Notes: generated by a model not told the origin, from the sequence alone. Positions 33,602 through 42,591 are shown, counted from the stretch's first letter. The stretch: 64,000 bases of DNA from Rhodococcus triatomae (GCF_014217785.1 NZ_CP048814.1:2232001-2296000); one strand, 5' to 3'. Numbers and translations: made by a program.

Positions 33602-34607
33602 TCCGTGGGTGGTTCTCGTCGTCACGATCGGGCTCATCGCCGCCAGCGCGTTCTTCGTCGCGGTCGAGTTCGCCCTGATCGCTGCCCGCAGGCACCGGCT
33701 CGAGGATGCGGCGCCGAACAGCCGATCGGCGAGGGCCGCGCTCCGCAGCGCATCGGAGCTGTCGGTGTTGCTCGCCGGATCCCAGCTGGGTATCACGGTG
33801 TGCACCCTCGCGTTGGGTGCCACCACGAAACCGGCGGTGCATCACTGGCTGACCCCGCTCTTCGAGGGCTGGGGTGCTCCCGTGTGGATCGCGGACGTGC
33901 TCGGGTTCGTGTTCGCGCTCGTCATCGTCACCTTCCTGCACCTCGTGGTCGGGGAGATGGCGCCGAAGTCCTGGGCCATCGCACACCCGGAGAAGTCCGC
34001 GACGATGCTGGCGCTGCCGATGCGGGCGTTCATGTGGTTCACCCGGCCGCTGCTCGAGGTGCTCAACCGGATGGCGAACTGGTGCCTGCGCAAGGTGGGC
34101 GTCGAACCGGTGGATCAGCTTGCGGGAGGGCAGGATCCGGATGCGCTCCGGCACCTGGTGGAGCATTCCGCGACGGTGGGCACCCTCGACGAGCGGTACC
34201 ACGACTATCTTGCCGGGGCGCTGTCCCTCGAGTCGTTGACCATCGGGGACGTCGCCACCCCGGTCGCGGAGCCGAGCAGTGTGGCGCCGACCGCTCACCC
34301 GAACGAGATCCGGGCGGAGGGCGACCGGTCCGGACACCTGCGGCTGCTGGTGCGTGACGCCTCGGGCATCACGGGGGTGGTGCACGTGCGCGATGCGCTC
34401 GCCGCCGATCCCGCGACCACGGCGCGCGAGCTGATGCGTCCGGTGCTCACGCTGTCGATCACAGATCCGGTGTACGAGGCGCTGGCGACGATGCGCGAGA
34501 CGCGCAGCCATCTCTCGGTCGCGACGGACGGCGACCGGATCGTCGGTGTCGTCACGCTCGCGGACGTCCTGGCGCGTCTGCTGCCCGCCTCCCGCGGGGT
34601 GATCTGA
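33594..34607 (+). CDS. CNNM-domain membrane protein, shorter paralogue
   Basis: A 337-residue protein with the DUF21/CNNM membrane domain (SAFFVAVEFALIAARRHRL, VVGEMAPKSWAIAHPEKSA) and a reduced CBS region, but without the CorC_HlyC end. It probably forms a heterodimer with the full-length upstream product, as paired genes of this type are common in actinobacteria. The start lies inside the upstream gene (8-nt overlap). A hairpin terminator follows 9 nt after the stop. Confidence 0.88.
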   Translation: MSDPWVVLVVTIGLIAASAFFVAVEFALIAARRHRLEDAAPNSRSARAALRSASELSVLLAGSQLGITVCTLALGATTKPAVHHWLTPLFEGWGAPVWIADVLGFVFALVIVTFLHLVVGEMAPKSWAIAHPEKSATMLALPMRAFMWFTRPLLEVLNRMANWCLRKVGVEPVDQLAGGQDPDALRHLVEHSATVGTLDERYHDYLAGALSLESLTIGDVATPVAEPSSVAPTAHPNEIRAEGDRSGHLRLLVRDASGITGVVHVRDALAADPATTARELMRPVLTLSITDPVYEALATMRETRSHLSVATDGDRIVGVVTLADVLARLLPASRGVI

Positions 34608-34616
34608 GCCGAAGCC

Positions 34617-34643
34617 CGGGCCGTCCCCGCTCGGGACGGCCCG
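34617..34643. terminator. bidirectional hairpin terminator
   Basis: Perfect 11-bp stem, CGGGCCGTCCC (34617-34627) and 34633-34643, loop of 5 nt. It lies between the converging CNNM and GAF-ANTAR genes. Confidence 0.75.
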
Positions 34644-34646
34644 AGC

Positions 34647-35336
34647 TCAGCGATGCTGTGCGACGACGCGGCGCGCCACCTCGGCGATCTTGACGTTCAT
34701 CGACTGGGAGGTGCGGCGCAGCAGGTCGAAGGCCGCGTCGTCGTCGAAGTGATGTAGCGCCATGAGCAGTCCGATGGCCTTGCCGATCTCGCGGTTGCTG
34801 GCCAGCCCTTCGCGCAGCGAACGGGCCTGCTCCCCGTGCGCGGCGGCGGCCACGGCCACCGAGGCGAAGGAGGTCAGCAACGCGGCGGCGTCGGCAGCTT
34901 CGGACCCGAAGGTGCCGGGGGTATCGCTGAAGAGGTTCAGGGCCCCGACCTTGCGGTCGTCGACGAGCAGCCGGAAGCCCATCACGCCCCGGACCGGAGT
35001 GTCCGCCAGCAGTCGCGCGGCCAGCGCCGGCCAGGCGGTGGGAGTGGCGAGGTCGGGGTCGAGCTGGGGCACCTCGTCGAGGATGGCGTCGAGGCACGGG
35101 CCCTCGCCGAGTTCACGCTCGTACTCGTCCACCAGGCGCGCGACCTCGTCGGAGGCCGCGGCGGTGGCGAAGCCGGCCTCCTGGTGCAGCATGAGACTCG
35201 CGTGATCACACCCGGGCACCAGGATCGTCGCCGACACGCACACCGCGGTGTACACCTCGCTGACCGACGAGCCTCGATACACGATGTCGGCCAGGGCAGT
35301 GAAGACCTGCCGCGGGTCCGGTACTTCTCCGTTCAT
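34647..35336 (-). CDS. GAF-ANTAR RNA-binding regulator
   Basis: A 229-residue protein with an N-terminal GAF sensor domain (about 10-160) and a C-terminal ANTAR domain (about 165-225: LREGLASNREIGKAIGLLMALHHFDDDAAFDLLRRTSQSMNVKIAEVARRVV). ANTAR domains bind paired RNA hairpins and prevent premature transcription termination; GAF would sense a ligand or redox state. Single gene with no obvious target nearby; targets are usually dispersed in mycobacteria and relatives. Confidence 0.88.
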   Translation of the reverse strand: MNGEVPDPRQVFTALADIVYRGSSVSEVYTAVCVSATILVPGCDHASLMLHQEAGFATAAASDEVARLVDEYERELGEGPCLDAILDEVPQLDPDLATPTAWPALAARLLADTPVRGVMGFRLLVDDRKVGALNLFSDTPGTFGSEAADAAALLTSFASVAVAAAAHGEQARSLREGLASNREIGKAIGLLMALHHFDDDAAFDLLRRTSQSMNVKIAEVARRVVAQHR

Positions 35337-35401
35337 GGTCCCAGGATCCCACGAGCGGTCCTGCGGTCGAAGGGAACGGGGGATCGTCGCCGGTGCCGGT
35401 G

Positions 35402-35842
35402 TCAGTCCCGCAGTTCGCAGATCACCACCGGGATGTCCCGGCTGGTGCGCTGCTGATAGCTCGCGTAGCCGCGGTAGGCCTCGGTGATCCGGGGCCAGAG
35501 TTCGGCCTTCTCCTCCGCGTTCGCGGTCCGTGCCCTGATCTTCCGGCGGCGGCCGTGGATCACGAGTTCGGCGTCCGGGTACGCCTGCAGGTTCCGGTAC
35601 CAGTCGGGGTGCCTGTCGTCGCCGCCCTTCGACGCGACGAGCACCACCCGGTCGGAATCGTGCACGGGAGCGGTGAGGTAGCAGGACCGCGGGAGCCCCG
35701 ATTTCCGGCCGGTGGTGTGCAGTTCCACGGTCGGCATACCGAACGGGTTCGCGAGCAGCCTGTTGCCGCTCACGGTGAGAACCACGCGATGCGCCCGGTT
35801 CATCAGCTTCGCGCCGCGATCCTTCCAGGCGTTGCCGTTCAT
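35402..35842 (-). CDS. DDN-family deazaflavin (F420)-dependent nitroreductase
   Basis: A 146-residue split-barrel protein of the DDN/nitroreductase family, with the signature LHTTGRKSGLPRSCYLTAPV and the GGDDRHPDWYRNLQAYPDAEL block. Mycobacterial DDN uses reduced F420 to reduce quinones and nitroaromatics. Last gene of the TetR-controlled operon; its ATG overlaps the quinone reductase stop by 4 nt. The frame is open 51 codons further upstream, but that region is the end of the neighbouring gene. Confidence 0.88.
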   Translation of the reverse strand: MNGNAWKDRGAKLMNRAHRVVLTVSGNRLLANPFGMPTVELHTTGRKSGLPRSCYLTAPVHDSDRVVLVASKGGDDRHPDWYRNLQAYPDAELVIHGRRRKIRARTANAEEKAELWPRITEAYRGYASYQQRTSRDIPVVICELRD

Positions 35843-36849
35843 CGCGCCACCTCGTTCCCTTCCGGATCCAGCAGGAGGAGCACCTTGCCCACCGAGTCGG
35901 GAGAGTCCAGCATCTGCTGGCCCCGCGCGGCCTCGGTGATCGGCAGCCTCCCCGAGATCACCGGCTGTACCTTTCCCTCGGCGACCAGAGGCCATTCGAA
36001 CTCGCGGACGGCGGCGACGATGTCGGCCTTCGATCCCGGCCCGGTCAGCGGCCGGTTCCTGACGTTGGTACCGATCACCCGGGCACGTTTGGCGATCAGC
36101 GTCGCGATCTTCAGTTCGCCGACGACGCCGCCCTGCATCCCGATGATGACCAGCCGGCCACCGGGTGCGAGTGCGGAGATGTTGGCGGACAGGTACTTTG
36201 CCGCCATGATGTCGAGGACGACGTCCACGCTGTCGGCCAGTTCGGTCGCGAAGTCCTGGTCGCGGTAGTTGACGACGACGTCGGCGCCGAGTTCGCGGCT
36301 GCGCTGCGCCTTGTATTCGGAGCCGACCGTGACCGCCACCCTCGCGCCCAGTGCCTTGGCGACCTGGATCGCGTGCGTCCCGATCCCGCTACCGCCGCCG
36401 TGGATCAGGAGGGTTTCGCCGGCACGCAACCCGGCCTCGGTGACGAGGTTCGACCACACCGTGCTCGCCGCCTCCGGGAGCGACGCGGCGTCCACCGTGG
36501 ACACACCGTCCGGGACGGGCAGGAGCTGCGCTGCCGGGACCACTGCGTACTCGGCGTAACCGCCGCCCGCGATGAGAGCGCACACGGTGTCGCCGGGGCT
36601 CCACCCGGTCACCTCGGAGCCGATCTCGGCGATCGTGCCGGACACCTCCATCCCGAGGATGTCGGTGATGCCGGGCGGGGGTGGATAGAGACCCTGTCTC
36701 TGCATCAGGTCGGCGCGGTTGATCCCCGCTGCGGCGACTCGGACCAGAACCTCGTCGGGACGGGGCGTCGGGGTGGGTGCGCGGCCGAGCGAGAGCTCCC
36801 GGCTGTCGGGGTCGACGAGGACGGCACGCATGGTGGAGCCCTGTGTCAT
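35839..36849 (-). CDS. zinc-free MDR NADPH:quinone oxidoreductase (PIG3/Qor type)
   Basis: A 336-residue medium-chain dehydrogenase/reductase. The N-terminal GroES-like domain has AAGINRADLMQRQGLYPPPPG, the PIG3 subgroup hallmark; the nucleotide-binding motif is HGGGSGIGTHAIQVAKALGARVAVTVGS. It lacks the structural zinc cysteines, as expected for quinone reductases, and would reduce quinones or enones with NADPH. AAAGGA ribosome site 6 nt before ATG 36849. Part of the operon running from the acetoacetate-decarboxylase-like gene. Confidence 0.9.
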   Translation of the reverse strand: MTQGSTMRAVLVDPDSRELSLGRAPTPTPRPDEVLVRVAAAGINRADLMQRQGLYPPPPGITDILGMEVSGTIAEIGSEVTGWSPGDTVCALIAGGGYAEYAVVPAAQLLPVPDGVSTVDAASLPEAASTVWSNLVTEAGLRAGETLLIHGGGSGIGTHAIQVAKALGARVAVTVGSEYKAQRSRELGADVVVNYRDQDFATELADSVDVVLDIMAAKYLSANISALAPGGRLVIIGMQGGVVGELKIATLIAKRARVIGTNVRNRPLTGPGSKADIVAAVREFEWPLVAEGKVQPVISGRLPITEAARGQQMLDSPDSVGKVLLLLDPEGNEVAR

Positions 36850-36881
36850 CGGAAGTCCTTTCGTGGACGGCGAGGAGAGGA

Positions 36882-38474
36882 TCAGCGCGAGCCGATGCCC
36901 TTCAGGATTCGCTGGGAGGCGGTCAGGACCGACTCCCAGGTGCGGAAGGAGACACCCGAAGGGGGCGTGAACCCCTGGATGCGTTGCTGGGCGACTGTCT
37001 GGGCCTCGGTGTACTTCAGCAGCCCGTCCGCGCCGTGGCGGCGACCGATACCGGAGTCGCCCATGCCACCCATCGGAGAGTCGATGCTTCCCCACGCTGC
37101 GGCGAACGCCTCGTTGACGTTCACCGTCCCGGAACGCAGCCGGGCGGCCACAGCCCGGCCCCTGGCGCCGTCGCGGGTCCACACACTGCCGTTGAGTCCG
37201 TACGGGGTGGCGTTGGCTCGGGAGATCGCCTCTTCGTCGTCGCGGAACGAGTAGATCGCGACGACCGGACCGAACGTCTCGTGCTCGTACAGCGTCATGT
37301 CGGGGGTGACGTCGGTGAGGATGGTCGGCTCGTGGAACAGCGGCCCCAGATCGGGGCGTGCCCGGCCGCCGGCGAGGACGGTGGCCCCCTTGGCGACCGC
37401 GTCGTCGACGTGCGCCGAGACCGTCTCCAACTGCGCCGGGGTCGTCAGGGAACCGACGTCGACGCTGTAGTCGTATGCCGCCCCGAGGCGGAGTCTCTCG
37501 GTGCGAGCGACGAACTCGGACACGAAGCGATCCCGGATGTCTTCCGCGACGTACAGGCGCTCGATCGAGACGCAGAGCTGGCCGGCGGACGGGAAGCACG
37601 CGGCGACAGCGCCGTCGGCGGCCCGGTCGATGTCGGCGTCGTCGAGGACGAGCATCGCGTTCTTTCCACCCAGTTCGAGGGAGGCTCCGATGAGGCGCTC
37701 ACCGGCATCCCTGGCGATCTGCCGTCCGGTCGCCGTCGACCCGGTGAACATCATGTAGTCGGCGCCGCCCATGAGGGCTCCGCCGATGGAGCTTCCCCGG
37801 CCGATCACCATCTGCCACACGTCGGTGGGCAGACCGGCCCGGTGCATCAGGTCCAGCGCCCACAGCGCGGTGAGGCCGGTCTGGGTGTCGGGCTTCTGGA
37901 CGACGGCATTGCCGGCCATGAGCGCGGGGAGGGCGTCGCCGGCGGCCATGCTGAGGGGATAGTTCCACGACGAGATCACGGCGACGACGCCCTTGGGATG
38001 CCGCAGCTCGGTGGTATGCGTCAGCAGGGGTATCGCCCCGCGCCGCCGCTGGGGTGCCAGCAGTGTCGCGGCGCTGCGGGCGTAGTAGCGCGCGGTGATC
38101 GCGATGTCGGTGACCTCGAGCAGGGCGTCGCGGCGGGTCTTGCCGCTCTCGGCCTGCATCAGGTCCAGGGCTTCGTCGCGGTGATCGAGGACGAGGTCGT
38201 GGAAGCGCAGCAGGATCCTCTTCCGCTCGCCGAGCGGGGTTGCAGCCCAGAGTGTCTGGGCGGCTCGGGCGCGGGTGTAGGCGGCCTCGACGTCCGCGGG
38301 CGTGGACACCGGGAGATCCGCCAGCGGCGCCCCCGTGTAGGGGGCGGTGGTCACGGTGCGGGCGGCATCCGGTGCGGCCGAGACCCGCCCCGCCAGCCGC
38401 GAGAGCAGCGCAGGAGTCGCCGAGGCGGGCAGGCCGATCGTCGGGGCCGGCGGGGCGGACTGGTCGAGGGACAT
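36882..38474 (-). CDS. aldehyde dehydrogenase, succinate-semialdehyde dehydrogenase-like (GabD2 type)
   Basis: A 530-residue NAD(P)-dependent aldehyde dehydrogenase. Catalytic Glu268 is in ELGGKN and Cys301 in GQLCVS; the cofactor block FTGSTATGRQIA is intact. Length and sequence pattern resemble the mycobacterial GabD2 group of succinic semialdehyde dehydrogenases, but substrate range in this operon is unproven. It lies between an esterase and a quinone reductase, so it may oxidise an aldehyde formed during breakdown of a ketone or ester. Confidence 0.9.
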   Translation of the reverse strand: MSLDQSAPPAPTIGLPASATPALLSRLAGRVSAAPDAARTVTTAPYTGAPLADLPVSTPADVEAAYTRARAAQTLWAATPLGERKRILLRFHDLVLDHRDEALDLMQAESGKTRRDALLEVTDIAITARYYARSAATLLAPQRRRGAIPLLTHTTELRHPKGVVAVISSWNYPLSMAAGDALPALMAGNAVVQKPDTQTGLTALWALDLMHRAGLPTDVWQMVIGRGSSIGGALMGGADYMMFTGSTATGRQIARDAGERLIGASLELGGKNAMLVLDDADIDRAADGAVAACFPSAGQLCVSIERLYVAEDIRDRFVSEFVARTERLRLGAAYDYSVDVGSLTTPAQLETVSAHVDDAVAKGATVLAGGRARPDLGPLFHEPTILTDVTPDMTLYEHETFGPVVAIYSFRDDEEAISRANATPYGLNGSVWTRDGARGRAVAARLRSGTVNVNEAFAAAWGSIDSPMGGMGDSGIGRRHGADGLLKYTEAQTVAQQRIQGFTPPSGVSFRTWESVLTASQRILKGIGSR

Positions 38475-38507
38475 GGGAACTCCGAAATCTGTTGCCGGGG
38501 TGATACG

Positions 38508-39461
38508 TCAGTGCAGCGCGTCGCGCAGCGTGTCCTGGGCGAGCTTGACGGCGGTCTTCGCGGCCTGAGTGGGGGCCAGGGCGTGCAGCAGCACGAAGTC
38601 GTGGATGATGCCGCCGAAACGCACCTGGGTGACCGGCACGCCCGCCGCACGCAGCTTGGCTGCGTAGGCCTCGCCCTCGTCCCGCAGCACGTCGGCCTCG
38701 CCGGTGATGATCAGTGCCGGCGGAAGCCCGCGGAGCTGCTCGATCGAAGCCCGCAACGGGGAAGCATAGATCTCCTCGCGCTGGGCGTCGTTCTCCGTGT
38801 ACTGGTCCCAGAACCACTGCATGCCCTCGCGGGCGAGAAAGTAATGCTCGGCGAACTGGTGGTAGGACTCGGTGTCGAAGTCGGCGTTCGTGACCGGGTA
38901 GAACAGGACCTGCTGTGAGATCGTGACATCCCCGCGCTCCTTGGCCATCAGGGTGAGGACGGCGGTCATGTTGCCGCCCACCGAATCCCCGGCAGCGGCG
39001 AAGCGTGAGGCGTCCAGCCCCTTCTCCGCGCCGTGGGCGAACACCCACTGGGCGGCAGCGTAGTTCTGCTCGATCGCGGTGGGGTACTTGGCTTCCGGAG
39101 AGAGGTCGTATTCCGGGAACACGACGGCGGCATCGGCTCCGACGGCGAGTTGGCGGACAAGCCGGTCGTGGGTGTGCGCGTTGCCGAACACCCAGCCGGC
39201 CCCGTGGATGAAGAAGATGACCGGAAGAGTCCCCGACGCGCCGGCGGGTCGGACGATGCGAACCTTCACCGAACCGGTCGGCCCGCCCTCGACGGTGATC
39301 CACTCCTCGTCGATCTCCGGCTTGTCGATCTCGGCGGATTGGACCTCGTCCACCGTCTTGCGGCCTTCGGCCGGCGGCAACTGGAAAAGGAACGGCGGGG
39401 TATCCGTCGCCGCGGCGAACTCGGCCGCCTCGGTCTCGAGTACGGGCTTGTTGTCGGTCAT
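38508..39461 (-). CDS. alpha/beta hydrolase, hormone-sensitive-lipase family esterase
   Basis: A 317-residue HSL-type esterase: oxyanion motif HGAGWVFGN (usual HGGGW), nucleophile Ser160 in GDSVGG, Asp257 in ADVLRDEG and His287 in IIHDF. It would hydrolyse short-chain esters or lactones. The ATG at 39461 has GGAGAG 5 nt upstream; the open frame before it is not family-like. Second gene of the TetR-controlled operon, 64 nt after the decarboxylase-like gene. Confidence 0.9.
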   Translation of the reverse strand: MTDNKPVLETEAAEFAAATDTPPFLFQLPPAEGRKTVDEVQSAEIDKPEIDEEWITVEGGPTGSVKVRIVRPAGASGTLPVIFFIHGAGWVFGNAHTHDRLVRQLAVGADAAVVFPEYDLSPEAKYPTAIEQNYAAAQWVFAHGAEKGLDASRFAAAGDSVGGNMTAVLTLMAKERGDVTISQQVLFYPVTNADFDTESYHQFAEHYFLAREGMQWFWDQYTENDAQREEIYASPLRASIEQLRGLPPALIITGEADVLRDEGEAYAAKLRAAGVPVTQVRFGGIIHDFVLLHALAPTQAAKTAVKLAQDTLRDALH

Positions 39462-39525
39462 GACACTCTCCTTCGGTGGGGTTTTTCGTGCGGACCGTTC
39501 GGTGGATGTTTCGGTGGATCCGCGG

Positions 39526-40470
39526 TCAGCGGTCGCGGACCGAGATCGGGACAGGCATGTGCAGGGCCAGTTGGGCATCCGTCGCGACGTCCAGTTGCAC
39601 GATCCGCTTCGGTGAGAGGGACCGCAGGTCGTCGGCCATGCGGCCCTGCCCGATCTCGAGGTCCACCTTGCGGGGGAACAGCGTGCGGCCGGTGGAAAGC
39701 AGATTGGTCTGGCTCAGCGTCGAATGCCACGCACCGTCGATCGTCGTGTACGAGGTCAACGACGTGACGTGTTCCCCGGTGGCGTGGGTGGTCTGCGAGG
39801 GGGTGGCCACGGACAGCGCCAGATCGGTCTGCCCGTCCGCGTTCGCGACCCGAGCGGTGGCGCGGCGGGCATCGATGTCGACGTCCACGTCGGTGACCCA
39901 CTTCGGGAAGCCGTACCCGTCGTGCCCGCGTACCTGGGCGATGTCGGTGTTGACCGGGAGGGAGAGCACGTAGGAATCGAGGTTCTCGTTCTTCAGTGCG
40001 GAGACGAGGTCGACGACACCGAGTCCTCCGTGCCGTGCCGGGCGGACGGCGATGCCGACGGCGGCCTCGGCGTAGAAGTCGATGTCGCAGACGTCGTACC
40101 GGAAGAACATCGTCGAGATCAGGCCCAGGCCCGGAGTGACTTCCAGGGGCGCCAGCTCGCGGGGCAGGCGGGCGCGAATCGCGCGCGTCGGGGCGAGCAT
40201 CACCAGTCGGGCCGTCGAGATGCGGTAGTAGAAATTCGGCGTCAGGGTGGAGCCGATCGGGGAATCGACCCGTGCTTTCGGGAGTTTCCGGAAGAAGTCG
40301 ACACTGGTGACCCGAGGGTCGCGGGCGACCTCGTCGAGGTCGGTGTCCATTCGGAAGCGGTCGTACAGGCCGCCTTTCGGGACCGTGACGGTGCGGCCGC
40401 CCAGATCGACGGCGGTGGTTTCAGAGACGGCGACGTCCTGACGGGATGCGTCCAGGGGGGACGATGGCAT
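39526..40470 (-). CDS. acetoacetate-decarboxylase-superfamily protein
   Basis: A 314-residue protein of the ADC fold. The active-site segment reads GYGFPKW: Lys190 matches the Schiff-base lysine, but the neighbouring lysine that lowers its pKa in true acetoacetate decarboxylase (PKK) is Trp191. Family members with such changes can act as aldolase-dehydratases or hydratases rather than decarboxylases. First gene of an operon with esterase, aldehyde dehydrogenase, quinone reductase and DDN protein, under two TetR-type palindromes 18-73 nt upstream. Confidence 0.82.
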   Translation of the reverse strand: MPSSPLDASRQDVAVSETTAVDLGGRTVTVPKGGLYDRFRMDTDLDEVARDPRVTSVDFFRKLPKARVDSPIGSTLTPNFYYRISTARLVMLAPTRAIRARLPRELAPLEVTPGLGLISTMFFRYDVCDIDFYAEAAVGIAVRPARHGGLGVVDLVSALKNENLDSYVLSLPVNTDIAQVRGHDGYGFPKWVTDVDVDIDARRATARVANADGQTDLALSVATPSQTTHATGEHVTSLTSYTTIDGAWHSTLSQTNLLSTGRTLFPRKVDLEIGQGRMADDLRSLSPKRIVQLDVATDAQLALHMPVPISVRDR

Positions 40471-40487
40471 CGCGGTACTCCCTCGCT

Positions 40488-40506
40488 ATGTGTGCAGTGC
40501 TTACAT
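40488..40506. promoter_or_regulatory. TetR operator copy 1 (ADC-like operon)
   Basis: 19-bp palindrome ATGTGTGCA-G-TGCTTACAT, 18 nt upstream of the ADC-like gene. Member of a five-copy in-window family with consensus RTGTWAGCR-N-YGCTWACAY. Confidence 0.65.
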
Positions 40507-40524
40507 CCCGAGGCTAACCCTGGC

Positions 40525-40543
40525 ATGTAAGCACTGTCAACAC
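40525..40543. promoter_or_regulatory. TetR operator copy 2 (ADC-like operon and TetR 3' side)
   Basis: 19-bp palindrome ATGTAAGCA-C-TGTCAACAC, 18 nt after copy 1 and upstream of the ADC-like gene. Confidence 0.65.
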
Positions 40544-40564
40544 ATTGCGGTGAACCCGTCCCGT

Positions 40565-41152
40565 CTACCCCTGGCGGTCGGACATCGCGAGCACTGCGCC
40601 GACGGCCGCGCGGACACGCTGCTCGACCTCCTCGGGGCGGGTGGCGTCGAACTTGCCGTCGAGGTGGAGAAAGGCCAGGCCGTGCACGAGTGCCCACGTG
40701 GCAGTGGCCATGGCCTGTGGGTCCGATGCCGGGAGGGCCTTCGCCACGATCGACTCGAGGTAGGCGGTGATCGCCTCGGCCGCGGCCGTGCGCTCCGGGC
40801 TGGTCGGGTCACACGGCTCGGCGAACATCACCCGGAAGAGTCCCGGCCTGGTGAGGGCGAACTGCACGTAGGCCACGGCAATGGTCGCGAGGTCGTCGGC
40901 GGTCACCGGGTCGGGGCAGGCCTTGACCAGGTGCTCGGCCAGTTCTCGGTATCCCACTGCGGCGATGGCGGACACGAGGGCCGTGCGATCGGCGAAATGG
41001 CGGTACGGCGCTGCGGTGGAGACGCCGGCGCGGCGGGCGACGGCGCGCAGCGACAGGTCGCTCGCGGCGTCCTCCTCGAGCAGTTCCATGGCCGCTCGCA
41101 GCAGCGCGCCGGGGAGGTCACCGTGGTGGTACGACCCGGACGAAGTTGACAT
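40565..41152 (-). CDS. TetR-family repressor of the ADC/OYE/DJ-1 regulon
   Basis: A 195-residue TetR protein. The N-terminal YHHGDLPGALLRAAMELLEEDAASDLSLRAVARRAGVSTAAPYRHFADRTALV is typical of the group with a WHG C-terminal ligand domain. It lies between the ADC-like operon (downstream on the same strand) and the divergent old yellow enzyme gene. Nearly identical 19-bp palindromes occur upstream of its own start, both flanking operons and the DJ-1 gene, strongly suggesting it controls all of them and itself. Confidence 0.88.
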   Translation of the reverse strand: MSTSSGSYHHGDLPGALLRAAMELLEEDAASDLSLRAVARRAGVSTAAPYRHFADRTALVSAIAAVGYRELAEHLVKACPDPVTADDLATIAVAYVQFALTRPGLFRVMFAEPCDPTSPERTAAAEAITAYLESIVAKALPASDPQAMATATWALVHGLAFLHLDGKFDATRPEEVEQRVRAAVGAVLAMSDRQG

Positions 41153-41168
41153 CTTCCTAACCTAACGC

Positions 41169-41187
41169 GTGTTGACACTGCTTACAT
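41169..41187. promoter_or_regulatory. TetR operator copy 3 (tetR promoter)
   Basis: 19-bp palindrome GTGTTGACA-C-TGCTTACAT, 17 nt upstream of the TetR start. A weaker half-matching copy (ATGTTAGCG-C-TGCATACCG) lies at 41197-41215. Confidence 0.65.
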
Positions 41188-41214
41188 TATTCTCTAATGT
41201 TAGCGCTGCATACC

Positions 41215-41233
41215 GTGTAAGCACTGCTAACAC
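41215..41233. promoter_or_regulatory. TetR operator copy 4 (old yellow enzyme promoter)
   Basis: Best palindrome of the set: GTGTAAGCA-C-TGCTAACAC, 21 nt upstream of the old yellow enzyme start. Confidence 0.7.
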
Positions 41234-41253
41234 CTAGATCGAAAGGACATCAT

Positions 41254-42540
41254 ATGACACGCGGTTCGACACCGGCCGAGCTGTTCTCACCCCTCCGGCT
41301 GAAGTCCGGCCAGGTACTGCGCAACCGGATCGCGAAGGCGGCCATGGAGGAGGGGATGGCAGGCACGGCGCAACTGCCCGACGAGCGCCTGGTCGAGCTG
41401 TACCGGCGATGGGGCACGGGCGGTGCGGGCCTGCTCGTCACCGGAAACGTCATGGTGCATGCCGAGGCGCTGACCGGCCCGGGCGGCATCGTGCTCGATG
41501 CCGACGCTCCGCTCGAGCCGTTCGCGGCGTGGGCTGCGGCGGGCAAGGCGGCCGGTGCGTCGATGTGGATGCAGATCAGCCATCCCGGCCGGCAGGTCCA
41601 GGCGAACATGCCCGGCGTGGTGTGGGGTCCGTCGGACGTCGCCGTCGACGTCGGCAAGCACTCCAAGCGCTTCGGCCGGCCGGTGGCGATGACGACCGAA
41701 CAGATCCGGGAGACGATCGCCCGCTTCGCCACGACTGCGCAGCGCGCCGAGCAGGCCGGCTTCGACGGTGTCGAGGTCCACGCGGCACACGGCTACCTGC
41801 TGTCACAGTTCCTGTCTCCGTTGGTCAATACTCGCAGCGACGAATGGGGCGGCTCGCTCGAGAACCGGGCCCGCCTGCTGCTCGAGGTCGTCCGCGCCGT
41901 CCGTGCCGCGGTGTCGCCGGGCTTCGCCGTCGCGGTGAAGCTGAACTCCGCCGACTTCCAGCGGGGCGGGTTCGCCGCCGACGACGCCGCCGCGGTGATC
42001 GCCCTCCTCGAACCGTGGGGGGTGGACCTGGTGGAGGTGTCCGGGGGCAGCTACGAGAGTCCTGCCATGTCCGGGCGTCCCGCCGACGGGCGTACCGCGG
42101 CCCGCGAGGCGTACTTCCTCGAACTCGCTGCCGAACTGGCGGAGGCCTCCGCGACTCCGCTCATGCTGACCGGTGGGATCTCCCGTCGGGACACGGCCGA
42201 TCGCGTGCTCGCCGACAACGTGGCCGTGGTCGGCATCGGCACCGCGCTGTCGGTCACCCCGGACCTGCCCGCGCGCTGGCGTGAGGGCCGCGGGGCGGCC
42301 GGGACGTTGCGCCCGGTGACCTGGTCGGACAAGCCACTGGCCTCGCTCGCCGGCATGGCGATGGTGCGGCACCAGATGCGCCGGATGGCCGCGGGGAAGG
42401 ATCCCGCGCTCGGCGTCCGGCCACTGGTCGCCCTCGCCGTGGATCAGTGGGTGCAGCGTGGCGCGCTCCGGCGGTACTCCCGCTGGCTCACGTCGAGGCG
42501 CTCGCGTGCGGCTGCTGCCCCGAGTGTGGCCACCGCCTGA
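41254..42540 (+). CDS. old yellow enzyme-family NADH:flavin oxidoreductase
   Basis: A 428-residue FMN TIM-barrel protein of the OYE/NemA family. The N-terminus LFSPLRLKSGQVLRNRIAKAAM, the substrate/FMN-binding HAAHGYLLSQFLSPLVNTRSDEWGGSLENRARLL and LVEVSGGSYESP are intact, with HPGRQ for phosphate/flavin contacts. It reduces activated double bonds (enones, nitro compounds). Downstream of a strong TetR operator and GAAAGGA ribosome site; opposite the ADC-like operon, with which it is probably co-regulated. Confidence 0.9.
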   Translation: MTRGSTPAELFSPLRLKSGQVLRNRIAKAAMEEGMAGTAQLPDERLVELYRRWGTGGAGLLVTGNVMVHAEALTGPGGIVLDADAPLEPFAAWAAAGKAAGASMWMQISHPGRQVQANMPGVVWGPSDVAVDVGKHSKRFGRPVAMTTEQIRETIARFATTAQRAEQAGFDGVEVHAAHGYLLSQFLSPLVNTRSDEWGGSLENRARLLLEVVRAVRAAVSPGFAVAVKLNSADFQRGGFAADDAAAVIALLEPWGVDLVEVSGGSYESPAMSGRPADGRTAAREAYFLELAAELAEASATPLMLTGGISRRDTADRVLADNVAVVGIGTALSVTPDLPARWREGRGAAGTLRPVTWSDKPLASLAGMAMVRHQMRRMAAGKDPALGVRPLVALAVDQWVQRGALRRYSRWLTSRRSRAAAAPSVATA

Positions 42541-42591
42541 CGCGAGTTCGGTGATCGGCGTGGCTGTTGACGGGCATCTCCCGCAACCCTA

